From contig CACYYN010000001.1 of NCBI GenBank assembly GCA_902778665.1, forward strand, positions 1 to 64,000: a DNA stretch of 64,000 nucleotides. The letters run 5' to 3'. Below, piece by piece: positions 15,051 through 25,790 of this stretch. Within the stretch, counting starts at the first letter, position 1. Every line of letters begins with the position of its first letter. The position numbers and the translations under genes were made by a program. The notes beneath the pieces are model-generated. The model was given only the letters and a program-made list of their open reading frames with translations. It did no database searches and was not told where the DNA came from. This DNA comes from Oscillospiraceae bacterium (GTDB lineage: Bacteria; Bacillota; Clostridia; Oscillospirales; Oscillospiraceae).

Positions 15051-16727
15051 TCAGAACAATCCGCTGATGACACCGTTTTCATCCACGTCGATTCTCTCGG
15101 CTGCAGGTGCTTTCGGTAATCCCGGCATCGTCATAATGTCGCCGGTGAGTACCACTATGAAACCTGCTCCGGCAGATACCTTGACGTTTTTCACCGTAAC
15201 CGTGAAACCCTCAGGTGCACCAAGCTTCGTGGGATCGTCGGTAAAGCTGTACTGGGTCTTTGCAATGCAGATTGGCAACCCGCTGTAGCCAAGCTTTGCG
15301 AGTTCGTTGATCTGTTTCTGTGCCGCAGGCAGAATGGTGATGTCCTTGCCGCCGTAAACACGCGTAACAATGGCGGCGATCTTTTCTTCAATACTGCCGT
15401 CGAGCTCATAGGAGAAGTGGAAGTCGCCTTTCTCTTCTTCGCACAGACGCACAACTTCACGCGCAAGATCTTCACCGCCTTTGCCGCCCTCAGCCCACAC
15501 AGTGGAGAGCACCGTGTTGACGCCGAGTTCACGGCACTTCCGGATGATGAAATTGATCTCCGCGTCGGTATCCGTGGGGAAACGGTTCACCGCCACTACG
15601 CAGGGGAGCCCGTAGACATTGCGGATGTTGGAAACATGACGCAGCAGGTTTGGAATTCCATTTTCCAGCGCTGTGAGGTTCTCGCTGGCAAGCTCTGTTT
15701 TTGCAAGGCCGCCATGCATCTTGAGAGCACGCACTGTTGCTACGATAACAACTGCATCCGGCTTGAGTCCTGCCATCCGGCACTTGATATCAAGGAACTT
15801 CTCCGCTCCGAGGTCTGCACCGAAGCCTGCCTCTGTCACTGTGTAGTCACCCATCTTGAGGGCAAGGCGAGTTGCCATGACCGAATTGCACCCGTGTGCA
15901 ATATTGGCAAAGGGACCTCCGTGTACGAAAGCCGGTGTTCCTTCCAGCGTCTGTACAAGGTTCGGCTTTAATGCATCTTTCAGCAGTGCTGCCATCGCGC
16001 CGGTGGCTTTGAGGTCGGCGGCTGTCACAGGCTTCCCCTCATAACTGTAGCCGACAATGATTCGGCCAAGACGTTCCTTCAGGTCAGTGATCGAGGAGGC
16101 AAGGCAGAACACCGCCATAATCTCGCTTGCTACCGTGATATCAAAGCCGTCCTCCCTCGGAGTGCCGTTCGCCTTTCCGCCGAGGCCGTCTACTACAAAG
16201 CGCAGCTGCCGGTCGTTCATATCTACGCAGCGTTTCCAGGTGATGCGGCGCGGATCGATGTGCAGGCTGTTTCCCTGCTGGATATGGTTGTCAAGCATCG
16301 CGGCCAGCAGATTGTTTGCTGCTCCGATGGCATGAAAGTCTCCGGTGAAGTGGAGGTTGATGTCCTCCATGGGAACCACCTGGGCATATCCGCCGCCGGC
16401 AGCTCCGCCTTTGATCCCGAAAACCGGGCCGAGAGAGGGTTCGCGCAGTGCGACTGTGACATCTTTGCCGATGCGCTTCAACCCGTCTGCCAGGCCTATG
16501 GTCGTGGTGGTTTTTCCTTCACCGGCCGGGGTAGGTGTAATAGCAGTGACCAGAACCAGCTTCCCGTTTCCACGGTCACTCTCACGCAGCAGGGCAGGAT
16601 CGACTTTTGCTTTGTACCGTCCGTATTGTTCCAGATACTTCTCATCAACGTGCGCCCGTGCCGCAATTTCTCCGATGGGGCGAAGCTTACATGCCTGAGC
16701 GATTTCAATATCGGTTTTATATTCCAT
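15051..16727 (-). CDS. fhs: Formate-tetrahydrofolate ligase
   Basis: A 558-residue enzyme joining formate to tetrahydrofolate with ATP to make 10-formyl-THF. The P-loop region [20 protein letters not shown] (about 65-84), [36 protein letters not shown] and [10 protein letters not shown] are all present, and the length is normal. It is the last gene of the nucleotide operon, 15 bases after purL. Its product feeds PurN and the AICAR formyltransferase encoded upstream in the same unit. A strong terminator follows. Confidence 0.97.
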   Translation of the reverse strand: MEYKTDIEIAQACKLRPIGEIAARAHVDEKYLEQYGRYKAKVDPALLRESDRGNGKLVLVTAITPTPAGEGKTTTTIGLADGLKRIGKDVTVALREPSLGPVFGIKGGAAGGGYAQVVPMEDINLHFTGDFHAIGAANNLLAAMLDNHIQQGNSLHIDPRRITWKRCVDMNDRQLRFVVDGLGGKANGTPREDGFDITVASEIMAVFCLASSITDLKERLGRIIVGYSYEGKPVTAADLKATGAMAALLKDALKPNLVQTLEGTPAFVHGGPFANIAHGCNSVMATRLALKMGDYTVTEAGFGADLGAEKFLDIKCRMAGLKPDAVVIVATVRALKMHGGLAKTELASENLTALENGIPNLLRHVSNIRNVYGLPCVVAVNRFPTDTDAEINFIIRKCRELGVNTVLSTVWAEGGKGGEDLAREVVRLCEEEKGDFHFSYELDGSIEEKIAAIVTRVYGGKDITILPAAQKQINELAKLGYSGLPICIAKTQYSFTDDPTKLGAPEGFTVTVKNVKVSAGAGFIVVLTGDIMTMPGLPKAPAAERIDVDENGVISGLF

Positions 16728-16741
16728 ATTATACCTCCGGA

Positions 16742-19700
16742 TTATTTAAAATACTGTACTGCCGCTTCAAACATGCGGATATCGTAGTTGCCCGGAACGT
16801 TGCGGTAAAGTCCACTGCCGATGCGTTCGGAATGGCCCATTTTGCCGAAAACGCGCCCGTCTGGCGAGGTGATGCCTTCCACACCGAAGATGGAGCCGTT
16901 CGGGTTGAAATGAACATCCGCGCTGACGTTCCCCTCCAGGTCGACATACTGTGTGGCAATCTGTCCGTTGGCAGCAAGCGTACGGACCAGTTCCTCGCTT
17001 GCGAGGAAGCGCCCCTCACCGTGGGAGATCGGAACACTGTAGATCTCTCCAACCTCAGTGAGCGACAGCCAGGGGGATTTGTTCGAGGCAATGCGCGTGC
17101 GTACAATGCGGGACTGGTGCCGCCCGATTCGGTTAAATGTTAGTGTCGGGCTGTCAGCATCTGTATTCACAATTCTGCCGTAGGGCACAAGGCCAAGCTT
17201 AATGAGCGCCTGGAAGCCGTTGCAGATGCCGCACATCAGTCCGTCGCGACGATCCAGCAGCTCTGTTACGCCATCCTTGACGGCAGCGGAGCGGAAGAAA
17301 GCCGTTATGAATTTGCCGGAACCGTCCGGCTCATCTCCGCCGGAAAAACCTCCCGGGATAAAAACGATCTGTGATTCCTTCAGCAGCGCAGCAAAACGGT
17401 CCACACTTCTGGCAATACCATCGGAAGAGAGATTGTTGATAATCAGGATCTCCGGCTCGGCACCCGCATCACTGACCGCTTTTGCACTGTCATATTCGCA
17501 GTTTGTACCCGGGAAAACCGGGATCAGCACCCTTGGTCTGGCATTTTTCACCGTCGGAGAAGGCCATACGGATGTACAGCAGGAAAAAGCGTCTGTATGA
17601 GAATCGGAATCCGGGATATTGCAGGAATAAACCGGTTCAAGCCGACCTTCATAAAGCGCAAGCAGTTCTGCGAGCGACACGCTCTCGGATCCCAGCGAAA
17701 ACTTCCTGTCGTCTGTAATCGAGCCGAGGCATTCAGCATCCGGGATCGTCTCAGCGGATTCAAGCAGAAAAGCACCGTAATCATATCGGAAGAGCGTCTC
17801 TACCGACAACCCGGGTTCAAAGCGGAAGCCCAGGCCGTTGCCGATACACATTTTGAAAACAGCTTCCGCAATCCCTCCTATGCCGGGCGTGTAACAGGCA
17901 ACTGCCATGCCTTTGCGCTGCAGAAGAGTAATCCGGTCGAAAAGGGCAAGGAGAGAGCACGCCAGAGGAAGACCGTCAGCGCCGTAATCCGGTGCGAGAC
18001 GATAGAGCTTGTGTCCGGCACGTTTGCATTCCGGAGATACAATGTTTTCAGTTTTCTCCGTGGTGACTGCAAAGGAGACCAGGGTCGGCGGTACGTCGAG
18101 CTGCTCAAAACTGCCGCTCATCGAATCTTTTCCCCCGATTGCTCCGACTCCGAGCTCCATCTGTGCCCGGAATGCACCGAGCAGCGCCGCGAGCGGTTTG
18201 CCCCAGCGTTTCGGATCTTTGCCGAGGCGTTCAAAGTATTCCTGGAAACTCAGATAGACGTCGTTATATGCACTTCCCGAAGCGACCAGCTTGCAGATTG
18301 ATTCCACCACCGCAAGGTAGGCCCCGTGATAGGGGCTTTTTTCTGCAACATAGGGGTTATATCCCCATGCCATCAGAGAGCAGCTGTCGGTGTGATTTTT
18401 CTCCATTGAAATGTTCTGCACCATGGCCTGAACGGGCGTCAGCTGGTATTTTCCGCCGAATGGCATCAGGACCGTTCCCGCACCGATCGTGGAATCAAAG
18501 CGTTCCGACAAACCGCGTTTTGAGCAGCAATTCAAATCGGAGACAGTGGCACGGAGGTTTTCGGCAAAGTTTCCGGATATCGTTTTCGTATAATCCTGAG
18601 GTGCGGCTACTTCAGCGGTTGTGTGTTTGCTTGCTCCGTTCGTATCGAGAAAAGCACGGCTGAGATCCACAATCGTCACGCCGTTCCACCGCATTCTGAG
18701 GCGAGGCTCCGCTGTGACTACAGCCACCGGGCAGGCCTGCAGATTTTCTCCTTTTGCAAGAGCGAGGAACGCATCCACATTCTCTTTCTCTATGACGACT
18801 GCCATGCGCTCCTGTGATTCGCTGATGGCAAGTTCCGTTCCGTCGAGTCCCTCATACTTCCGGGGAACCTGATTGAGGTCAATATCCAATCCATCGGCAA
18901 GCTCTCCGATGGCAACGGACACTCCGCCTGCACCGAAGTCATTGCATCGCTTGATGAGTCGGCAGGCATCCCCGTTTCGGAAGAGGCGCTGTAGCTTGCG
19001 TTCCTCGGGAGCATTGCCTTTCTGCACCTCGGCTCCGCAGGTTTCCACGGAATGGACATTGTGTGCCTTTGAAGAACCTGTTGCTCCGCCGATGCCATCA
19101 CGTCCGGTGCTCCCGCCGAGGAGAATCACCACATCTCCCGGCTCCGGTCGCTCCCGCCGTACGTTTTCCGCAGGGGCAGCCGCAATGACCGCACCGATTT
19201 CCATCCTCTTTGCAGCGTAACCGGGGTGATAGAGTTCGTCCACAATACCGGTCGCAAGCCCGATCTGGTTGCCATAGGAGGAATAGCCCGCCGCAGCAGT
19301 CGTGACGAGCTTTCGCTGCGGGATCTTACCCGGGATTGTCTCGCTCACGGGAACAGTCGGGTCGGCGGCACCTGTAACACGCATAGCGCCGTAGACATAA
19401 GCCCGTCCCGACAGGGGATCCCGAATAGCTCCGCCGATACAGGTAGCAGCACCGCCGAAGGGTTCGATTTCAGTGGGATGGTTGTGTGTCTCATTTTTGA
19501 ACAGCAGCAGCCAGGGTTCGGCCTTTCCGTCAGCGTTGACCGTGATCTTCACCGTACAGGCATTGATCTCCTCGCTCTCGTCCAGTTTATCAAGCTTTCC
19601 GGTTTTGCGAAGAAATCGGACCGCAAGTGTTGCCAGATCCATAAGGCATACCGCTTTTGTACGCCCTAGCTCCTCCCGGGTGCGGAGATAGTCCTCATAG

Positions 19701-20431
19701 GTGTTCTGCAGCAGTGCATCCTCAAAGCGGACGCTGTCGATAACCGTGTTGAATGTGGTGTGACGGCAGTGATCTGACCAGTATGTGTCAAGGACTCTCA
19801 GTTCCGTGATGGTAGGCTCACGCTGTTCCGTGCGGAAATACGCCTGGCAGAAAGCCAGGTCATCCGCATCCATGGCAAGCCCGTAGCGGAGAACAAAGCC
19901 TTCGAGTTCTGCGATATCCATAGAGGTAAAACCTGCCAGGGTTTCGACACCGGTGGGAATGGTGTAGCGCAGGGAGAGCGTTTCTGGTTTGCCCAAAGAG
20001 GCCTCCCGCGCTTCTACGGGATTGATAACGTATTTCCTGATCTCTGCCAGCTCTTCAGCTCCGAGAGATCCGTAAAGTGCATAGACCTTTGCCGAGCGCA
20101 CCAGAGGGCGTTCTCCCTGAGAAAGAATCTGGATACACTGGGCGGCAGAGTCTGCCCGCTGATCGAACTGTCCGGGGAGATATTCCACTGCAAAAACCGA
20201 TGCTCCGTCGAGCTCCGGTTCCTCGTACACAAGATCGAGCTGAGGTTCTGAGAAGACTGTGTGCACTGCGTAGTCAAAGAGTTCCCGTCCGATTCCCTCA
20301 ACGTCATAACGGTTGAAAAGCCTCACAGTTTCGAGTGCCTGTATGCCGAGCAGGGATCTGGCGTCATTCAGCAGAGACCGGGCTTCGTTGTCCAGCCCCG
20401 GCTTTTTTTCAACATAAATCCGATAAACCAT
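16742..20431 (-). CDS. purL: Phosphoribosylformylglycinamidine synthase, single-chain
   Basis: A 1229-residue one-piece FGAM synthase with an N-terminal PurS-like region, two AIRS-like halves ([20 protein letters not shown], then [19 protein letters not shown] and [14 protein letters not shown]), and a C-terminal glutamine amidotransferase. Its nucleophile is in [18 protein letters not shown] and its His/Glu pair in SHGEGRF. It converts FGAR, glutamine and ATP to FGAM. The ATG at 20431 ([17 protein letters not shown]) matches the family start; the 57 extra in-frame residues upstream lie inside purD. It nearly abuts the purD stop. Confidence 0.96.
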   Translation of the reverse strand: MVYRIYVEKKPGLDNEARSLLNDARSLLGIQALETVRLFNRYDVEGIGRELFDYAVHTVFSEPQLDLVYEEPELDGASVFAVEYLPGQFDQRADSAAQCIQILSQGERPLVRSAKVYALYGSLGAEELAEIRKYVINPVEAREASLGKPETLSLRYTIPTGVETLAGFTSMDIAELEGFVLRYGLAMDADDLAFCQAYFRTEQREPTITELRVLDTYWSDHCRHTTFNTVIDSVRFEDALLQNTYEDYLRTREELGRTKAVCLMDLATLAVRFLRKTGKLDKLDESEEINACTVKITVNADGKAEPWLLLFKNETHNHPTEIEPFGGAATCIGGAIRDPLSGRAYVYGAMRVTGAADPTVPVSETIPGKIPQRKLVTTAAAGYSSYGNQIGLATGIVDELYHPGYAAKRMEIGAVIAAAPAENVRRERPEPGDVVILLGGSTGRDGIGGATGSSKAHNVHSVETCGAEVQKGNAPEERKLQRLFRNGDACRLIKRCNDFGAGGVSVAIGELADGLDIDLNQVPRKYEGLDGTELAISESQERMAVVIEKENVDAFLALAKGENLQACPVAVVTAEPRLRMRWNGVTIVDLSRAFLDTNGASKHTTAEVAAPQDYTKTISGNFAENLRATVSDLNCCSKRGLSERFDSTIGAGTVLMPFGGKYQLTPVQAMVQNISMEKNHTDSCSLMAWGYNPYVAEKSPYHGAYLAVVESICKLVASGSAYNDVYLSFQEYFERLGKDPKRWGKPLAALLGAFRAQMELGVGAIGGKDSMSGSFEQLDVPPTLVSFAVTTEKTENIVSPECKRAGHKLYRLAPDYGADGLPLACSLLALFDRITLLQRKGMAVACYTPGIGGIAEAVFKMCIGNGLGFRFEPGLSVETLFRYDYGAFLLESAETIPDAECLGSITDDRKFSLGSESVSLAELLALYEGRLEPVYSCNIPDSDSHTDAFSCCTSVWPSPTVKNARPRVLIPVFPGTNCEYDSAKAVSDAGAEPEILIINNLSSDGIARSVDRFAALLKESQIVFIPGGFSGGDEPDGSGKFITAFFRSAAVKDGVTELLDRRDGLMCGICNGFQALIKLGLVPYGRIVNTDADSPTLTFNRIGRHQSRIVRTRIASNKSPWLSLTEVGEIYSVPISHGEGRFLASEELVRTLAANGQIATQYVDLEGNVSADVHFNPNGSIFGVEGITSPDGRVFGKMGHSERIGSGLYRNVPGNYDIRMFEAAVQYFK

Positions 20432-20432
20432 C

Positions 20433-21701
20433 TTAAGCCTCTTTCGCTGCCATAGCTTTTGCGCCGATATCCCGGCGGCAGAATTTGTTTTCAAAACGGA
20501 CCTGATCCGCGATCTTATAGGCATTCCGGACTGCCTCAGACAGTGTTTCCGCAATCGCCGTGCAGCCCACGACGCGCCCGCCGTTTGTGACGAGTCTGCC
20601 ATCCCTAACAGCGGCTCCTGCTACATAGACTTTATCCTGCACACTTTCAGGGATCTCCAGAGGGAATCCCTTTTCGTAATGTTCCGGATACCCCTTAGAG
20701 GCTAAAATCACACAGCACGCGTGTTTGTCGCTGAAGCGTACCTCCGTATCTGCAAGGTGTTCTTCGGTCACGGCACGCATCACTGTCAGCAGATCACTCT
20801 CCAGCAGCGGAAGCACAACCTGTGCTTCCGGGTCGCCGAAGCGGCAGTTGTATTCGATCACCTTCGGCTCGTTCTTCGTAATCATCAATCCAAAGTACAG
20901 GCAGCCTTTAAAACGTCGGCCCTCTGCATTCATTGCCCGGATCGTCGGAAGGAAGATCTCTTCCATACAGCGCTCTGCGATCTCCTTCGTATAATACGGA
21001 TTCGGAGCTACAACGCCCATGCCTCCCGTATTGAGGCCTTCATCCCCGTCGAGTGCACGCTTGTGATCCATGGAAGACACCATGGGAATAAGCGTTTTTC
21101 CGTCTGTAAAAGCCAGCACAGAGACCTCCGGCCCTTCCAGATATTCCTCGATCACCACGTGCTCACCGCTTTTGCCGAATTTGCCGAATTGCATCATGTC
21201 ACTGATAGCCCGGCGAGCCTCTTCCCGGCTGTCGGCAATGATCACCCCTTTGCCGAGGGCCAGACCGTCGGCTTTGATCACCATGGGCAGGGGAGCATCT
21301 TCCGCATACCGAAGTGCATCCTCCGCCGAGCTGAAGGTCTCGAACCGTGCTGTCGGGATATTGTATTTTTTCATGAGGTTCTTGGAAAAGACCTTACTGC
21401 CCTCAATGATCGCCGCATCCGCACGCGGGCCGAAGCAGGGAATACCTGCCGCCTCCAATGCGTCCACACAACCGAGTACCAGCGGATCATCCGGCGTCAC
21501 AACGGCATAGTCGATTCTGTTCTCCACGGCAAAAGCCTGAATGGCCGGGATATCCTTTGCACTGATGTTGATGCACGAGGCATCCGCAGAGATCCCGCCG
21601 TTTCCGGGGAGTGCGAAAATCTCTGTGACCTCCGGGTTCTGTTTCAGTTTTTTGATAACGGCGTGCTCACGTCCGCCGCCTCCAACGACCAGAAGCTTCA
21701 T
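20433..21701 (-). CDS. purD: Phosphoribosylamine-glycine ligase
   Basis: A 422-residue ATP-grasp enzyme for the second step of purine synthesis. The start MKLLVVGGGGREHAVIKKL, then LPMVIKADGLALGKGVIIAD, the central GLNTGGMGVVAPNPYYT and the metal-binding FGDPEAQVVLPLL are classic PurD landmarks. ATG follows GGAGGAG. It lies between the AICAR formyltransferase gene and purL in the operon. Confidence 0.96.
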   Translation of the reverse strand: MKLLVVGGGGREHAVIKKLKQNPEVTEIFALPGNGGISADASCINISAKDIPAIQAFAVENRIDYAVVTPDDPLVLGCVDALEAAGIPCFGPRADAAIIEGSKVFSKNLMKKYNIPTARFETFSSAEDALRYAEDAPLPMVIKADGLALGKGVIIADSREEARRAISDMMQFGKFGKSGEHVVIEEYLEGPEVSVLAFTDGKTLIPMVSSMDHKRALDGDEGLNTGGMGVVAPNPYYTKEIAERCMEEIFLPTIRAMNAEGRRFKGCLYFGLMITKNEPKVIEYNCRFGDPEAQVVLPLLESDLLTVMRAVTEEHLADTEVRFSDKHACCVILASKGYPEHYEKGFPLEIPESVQDKVYVAGAAVRDGRLVTNGGRVVGCTAIAETLSEAVRNAYKIADQVRFENKFCRRDIGAKAMAAKEA

Positions 21702-21716
21702 TCCCGCTCCTCCGTA

Positions 21717-22895
21717 TCAGTGATGGAACAGACGCATGCCTGTAAAGGCCATAACCATGCCGTATTTGTTTGCGGTTTCGATAACGTGGTCATCGCGAAT
21801 GGATCCGCCAGGCTCGGCGATGTACTGCACTCCGGACTTGCGTGCGCGCTCGACATTGTCGCCGAAGGGGAAGAATGCGTCAGAGCCGCAGGTTACGCCG
21901 CTTTGCGTGGCAATCCATGCCTTCTTCTCTTCTGAAGTCAGCACTTCCGGCTTCTCTTTGAAGACTTTCTGCCATTCGCCCTCACGCAGCACATCTTCGT
22001 ATTCGTCGGAAGTGTAGATGTCAATGGCGTTGTCGCGGTCGGCGCGGCGGATACCGTCAACGAACGGAAGATCCAGCACTTTCGGATGCTGACGCAGATA
22101 CCAGTTGTCAGCTTTCTGCCCGGCGAGCCGGGTGCAGTGAATACGGCTCTGCTGTCCTGCGCCGACTCCGATCGCCTGCCCGTCCTTGACGTAGCAGACG
22201 GAGTTGGACTGGGTGTATTTGAGCGTGATAAGCGCAACGATCATGTCGATCTTTGCCTGTTCAGGCAGATTTTTATTTTCGGTGACAATATTTGAAAGCA
22301 GTTTCTCGTCAATTTTGAAGTTGTTGTGGCCCTGCTCAAAGGTCACACCGAAGACATCCTTGCACTCCTGCTCAGCCGGGATATAGGCCGGATCGATCTG
22401 CACTACGTTGTAGCCGCCTTTTTTCTTGGTGCGCAGGATTGCCAGTGCCTCCTCGGTGTATCCCGGGGCGATCACTCCGTCGGAGACCTCATCTTTCAGG
22501 TAGGCAGCCGTTGCGGCGTCACATGTTTCGCTCAGAGCAGCCCAGTCACCGTAGGAACAGAGCCGATCGGCGCCGCGGGCTCGGATATAGGCACAGGCAA
22601 TAGGAGAGAGCTCAGCATTATCGGCGACGAAATAGATACGCCTGTCTGTCTCGGTAAGAGGCAGTCCGACAGCTGCACCGGCGGGTGACACATGCTTGAA
22701 AGAAGCTGCTGCCGGGAGACCGGTGGCATCACTGAGCTCTTTGACAAGCTGCCAAGAGTTCAGAGCATCGAGGAAGTTGATGTAACCGGGGCGGCCGTTG
22801 AGCACGGTGACAGGCAGCTCCGAGCCGTCTTTCATATAGATTCGGGCGGGTTTCTGATTCGGATTGCAGCCATACTTGAGTTCGAATTCTTTCAT
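21717..22895 (-). CDS. purV: AICAR formyltransferase, stand-alone (PurH C-terminal domain only)
   Basis: A 392-residue protein homologous only to the formyltransferase half of PurH. It begins directly with ELKYGCNPNQKPARIY (the KYGxNPxQ motif), then FKHVSPAGAAVG with the catalytic Lys-His, later SNSVCYVKDGQAIGVGAGQQSR, and ends FFPFGDNVERA...YIAEPGGSIRDDHVIETANKYGM.M.FTGMRLFHH. The MGS-like IMP cyclohydrolase half of ordinary PurH is absent; that reaction is supplied by the PurO-type gene 3 bases upstream. It uses 10-formyl-THF, made by Fhs in the same operon. Confidence 0.93.
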   Translation of the reverse strand: MKEFELKYGCNPNQKPARIYMKDGSELPVTVLNGRPGYINFLDALNSWQLVKELSDATGLPAAASFKHVSPAGAAVGLPLTETDRRIYFVADNAELSPIACAYIRARGADRLCSYGDWAALSETCDAATAAYLKDEVSDGVIAPGYTEEALAILRTKKKGGYNVVQIDPAYIPAEQECKDVFGVTFEQGHNNFKIDEKLLSNIVTENKNLPEQAKIDMIVALITLKYTQSNSVCYVKDGQAIGVGAGQQSRIHCTRLAGQKADNWYLRQHPKVLDLPFVDGIRRADRDNAIDIYTSDEYEDVLREGEWQKVFKEKPEVLTSEEKKAWIATQSGVTCGSDAFFPFGDNVERARKSGVQYIAEPGGSIRDDHVIETANKYGMVMAFTGMRLFHH

Positions 22896-22898
22896 GTT

Positions 22899-23531
22899 TT
22901 AATCCCCCAGATGTTTGTTGAAAATCCTGACCTCGCCGTCCACGTTTGAGTAGAGCGAGACTTTGTTGTCATGGTTCAGAGCCTGCCAGACCTGTTCCGG
23001 CTCCGGCATATTGATCTGCATCGGTTCTCCGGCAAAGCTCGGCAGCGGAGAGCCGTCACCCTGATAGGTGCTGATAAAATAACCTTTCCCCTCGTCGCAG
23101 CCCTCATAGTCATAGGTGCAGCGCAGGCAGCGTCCGTCCACCCGCTTGAGAATGGAGAGGGAGAAGCTTCCGTCCTCGTTCATAATTGCGGAAATTCGCG
23201 GCGTCCAATTCGGCTCGTCGGGCTCGTACTCCCGTGTGGCGAGCGCAGCACGGAAATCACCCATGTCGCGGATCGTGTCAGTCTGGTTGCCGTTTGTTAT
23301 GATGAGGCTCGTTCCCATAGTCCGCACAGGGTGATAAATGATCAGGCTGGGGTCAGTGACCTTTGCCGGGTCAAAAGCCTCCGTGCGGATCCCGTCTTCT
23401 GTCAGGGTGAAGATACGGTTGCGGCTGTTTTCGCTCCGTCCCATGATGAAGTAATAGACTCTGTTTTTGCCCACAGCAATCCCCCTGCCGGGATAGGATG
23501 TGTTTTTCAGATAGTCCAGAAAATCGGTCAT
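22899..23531 (-). CDS. purO: IMP cyclohydrolase, PurO type
   Basis: A 210-residue protein. YPGRGIAVGKNRVYYFIMGRSENSRNRIF at residues 13-41 matches the PurO/IMP_cyclohyd family first known from archaea and unrelated to the PurH cyclohydrolase domain. It would close the ring of FAICAR to IMP, the last step. Position between purN and the formyltransferase gene, with a 4-base overlap with purN, supports the assignment. Gram-positive anaerobes often have this split arrangement. Confidence 0.88.
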   Translation of the reverse strand: MTDFLDYLKNTSYPGRGIAVGKNRVYYFIMGRSENSRNRIFTLTEDGIRTEAFDPAKVTDPSLIIYHPVRTMGTSLIITNGNQTDTIRDMGDFRAALATREYEPDEPNWTPRISAIMNEDGSFSLSILKRVDGRCLRCTYDYEGCDEGKGYFISTYQGDGSPLPSFAGEPMQINMPEPEQVWQALNHDNKVSLYSNVDGEVRIFNKHLGD

Positions 23532-24148
23532 ATCCAGTTCTCCTTATCATTCAGTAATTTGGCGGATACCATCTCGGCTGCTTCAGGGAGGATGCGCCAT
23601 TCCGCCTGCTCCATGACGCGCCTCTGCAGCGTTTCCGGCGTATCGCCGGGCTCTACACTGACGGCTTTCTGAAGAAGTATTTTCCCGCCGTCCGGGACTT
23701 CATTGACATAGTGGACGGTCGCGCCGGTAACCTTGACGCCGTAAGCGAGCGCCGCCTCATGTACCCGCAGACCGTAATAGCCTTTCCCGCAAAACGAGGG
23801 GATCAGCGATGGATGAATGTTGATCATTCGGTTCTCGTAATGCCCTGTAAAACTGGCAGAGAGGATACTCATAAAACCCGCAAGCACAATGAGTCCGATC
23901 TTCCGGGAATCGAGCGCTTCCATCAGGGCTGTTTCAAAGCCCTCTTGACTGCCGCAGTCTGTTCGGGTGAGTGTCAGCGTTTCGATACCGGCACGTTTTG
24001 CGCGCTCAAGGGCATAAGCACCGGGCTTGTTCGATACCACAAGAGCGATTTCTCCGCTCTGCAGACTGCCTTTTGCCTGCGCGTCGATCAGGGCCTGAAG
24101 GTTGGTGCCGCCCCCGGAAACCAGCACTGCAATTCGAATTTTATTCAT
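23528..24148 (-). CDS. purN: Phosphoribosylglycinamide formyltransferase
   Basis: A 206-residue enzyme using 10-formyl-THF for the third step. It starts MNKIRIAVLVSGGGTNLQALIDA. The family motif around the catalytic residues, MINIHPSLIPSFCGKGYYGLRVHEAAL...GVKVTGATVHYVNEVPDGGKIL, is present, with the Asn-His pair in INIHPSL and the catalytic Asp in VPDGG. The ATG at 24148 overlaps the stop of the preceding FNT gene (ATGA), so a 14-residue longer frame is rejected. Confidence 0.95.
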   Translation of the reverse strand: MNKIRIAVLVSGGGTNLQALIDAQAKGSLQSGEIALVVSNKPGAYALERAKRAGIETLTLTRTDCGSQEGFETALMEALDSRKIGLIVLAGFMSILSASFTGHYENRMINIHPSLIPSFCGKGYYGLRVHEAALAYGVKVTGATVHYVNEVPDGGKILLQKAVSVEPGDTPETLQRRVMEQAEWRILPEAAEMVSAKLLNDKENWI

Positions 24149-24762
24149 GCATTCTGCTCTCCTTTCAGTGCCTGAACAGCCGGAATGCACAAGCCCCCGA
24201 GGGTGTTGCCCAGCACAACGAGAAAGATATAGACAAAGGACCGCAGGGAAAACAGCCCGGCTGCAGCAAAATAGAACATATCGGCAACGGAGTGTTCAAA
24301 ACCGGAGAGGATAAAAACCGGGATACAGAAGAGAATCCCTGAAATGCTCTTTTTCTCTCTGTAGATCCAGACGGCGGTATACATCAATATACCGCAGAAA
24401 AAGCCGCACAGCAAAGTCTGAAGCGGAAGCTGTGTAAGCCGCTTTTCGCAGGCGGTGAGCGCCGCCTCATGGATCGCGGGCAGCGCCGCGGATATCAGAA
24501 GCCCGGCTATAACCGTGCCGACCATATTTCCGATCAGGCCGAGAAAGGTTACGGAGACATCTGCTTTCGAATGGCTTCGCAACAGAAAGCCGATTTTCCC
24601 GGTATAGAGATTGAATCCGAAATAGCAGATTGCAAGCAGTGCCACAGAAAACAGCGCTGCACCGGCTATTCGGTTTTCACAGGAGAGAAGCTCTGCTCCT
24701 CCGATGGAGACCATCAGTCCTGCAAGCACACCGTCGAGCAGCGGAGCTATTACAGAATGCAC
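24145..24762 (-). CDS. Formate/nitrite transporter (FNT) family channel
   Basis: A 205-residue membrane protein with six hydrophobic stretches. GNMVGTVIAGLL, FFCGILMYTAVWIYREKKSISGI and especially FILSGFEHSVADMFYFAAAGL match the FocA/NirC family (GFEHSxANM), and FNLYTGKIG stands where the family has ELFTGN. It is short for the family (usually about 250-280), with reduced termini. The start is GTG behind GGGGAGG. Lying between purM and purN with overlaps on both sides, it is almost certainly co-expressed with one-carbon-using purine genes; formate as cargo is an inference from this context. Confidence 0.85.
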   Translation of the reverse strand: MHSVIAPLLDGVLAGLMVSIGGAELLSCENRIAGAALFSVALLAICYFGFNLYTGKIGFLLRSHSKADVSVTFLGLIGNMVGTVIAGLLISAALPAIHEAALTACEKRLTQLPLQTLLCGFFCGILMYTAVWIYREKKSISGILFCIPVFILSGFEHSVADMFYFAAAGLFSLRSFVYIFLVVLGNTLGGLCIPAVQALKGEQNA

Positions 24763-25787
24763 AGCTTTTCCTCCCCTTTTCGGATCTCACCGATCGGATA
24801 GGCATCAACGCCGTGGCTCACCAGTGTTTCCACCGCGCGATCGGCACTGTCTCGGGAGACAATCAGGCTCATGCCTACACCCATATTGAAGGTGTTGAAC
24901 ATATCCCGTTCCGGAATATTGCCTATCTTCTGAATCATGCCAAAGATTGCCGGTGTGCGAACAGCTGCCTTTTCGACAAAGGCACAGAGCCCTTCCGGGA
25001 CGGAGCGGGGAATGTTTTCATAAAAACCGCCTCCCGTGATGTGGCTGATTCCGTGTACCTCGGCCGCTTTGAGGACGGCAAGGACTGGTTTTACATAAAT
25101 GCAGGTTGGCGTCAGCAGTGTCTCACCCAGGCTCATCCCAAGCTCCGGAACCTCACGTCCGAGATCGGCGTGTTCCACATCAAAAACCTTCCGTACAAGG
25201 GAGAAGCCGTTGGAATGGATACCGCTCGAAGGAAGTGCAAGAAGTACATCCCCGGGGCAAACGCCGGTTTTGTCGAGAATTTTTGCTTTATCCACGATAC
25301 CGACGGAGAACCCCGCCAGATCATAGTCATCCGGTTGCATGGTTCCGGGGTGCTCGGCAGTTTCTCCTCCGATAAGGGCACAGCCTGCCTGTACACAGCC
25401 CTCTGCCACTCCCGAAACCAGCGAAGCGACCTTTTCAGGGTCATTTCTGCCGATTGCTATGTAGTCCAGGAAGAAAAGGGGCTTTGCTCCGCAGCAGATA
25501 ATGTCATTGACGCACATGGCAACGCAGTCGATCCCGACTGTGTCATGCTTTCCCATGATTTGGGCGATGCGCTGCTTTGTCCCGACACCGTCGGTTCCGG
25601 ATACAAGTACCGGTTCACGGTAACCTGTCAGTGAGGGTGCGAAAAGGCCTCCGAAGCCGCCTATTTCTGACACCACGCCCGGAATAAAAGTCCGTTCAAC
25701 ATGCTGCCTCATCAGGCGCACTCCTTCATATCCGGCTTCGATATTGACTCCGGCTGCTGCATAAGATGCAGAATGTGAATGTTCCAT
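24750..25787 (-). CDS. purM: Phosphoribosylformylglycinamidine cyclo-ligase (AIR synthetase)
   Basis: A 345-residue enzyme of the fifth step. The N-terminus SASYAAAGVNIEAGYEGVRLM, then LVSGTDGVGTKQRIA, VGIDCVAMCVNDIICCGAKPLFFLDY and the C-terminal HITGGGFYENIPRSVPEG are signature PurM sequences. It overlaps the FNT gene by 13 bases and follows purF by 3 bases. Confidence 0.96.
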   Translation of the reverse strand: MEHSHSASYAAAGVNIEAGYEGVRLMRQHVERTFIPGVVSEIGGFGGLFAPSLTGYREPVLVSGTDGVGTKQRIAQIMGKHDTVGIDCVAMCVNDIICCGAKPLFFLDYIAIGRNDPEKVASLVSGVAEGCVQAGCALIGGETAEHPGTMQPDDYDLAGFSVGIVDKAKILDKTGVCPGDVLLALPSSGIHSNGFSLVRKVFDVEHADLGREVPELGMSLGETLLTPTCIYVKPVLAVLKAAEVHGISHITGGGFYENIPRSVPEGLCAFVEKAAVRTPAIFGMIQKIGNIPERDMFNTFNMGVGMSLIVSRDSADRAVETLVSHGVDAYPIGEIRKGEEKLCIL

Positions 25788-25790
25788 GGG

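Noticed and set aside
20721-21935. 404-codon open frame antisense to purD and the formyltransferase gene
   Set aside because: Spans two real genes on the opposite strand and has no family features.
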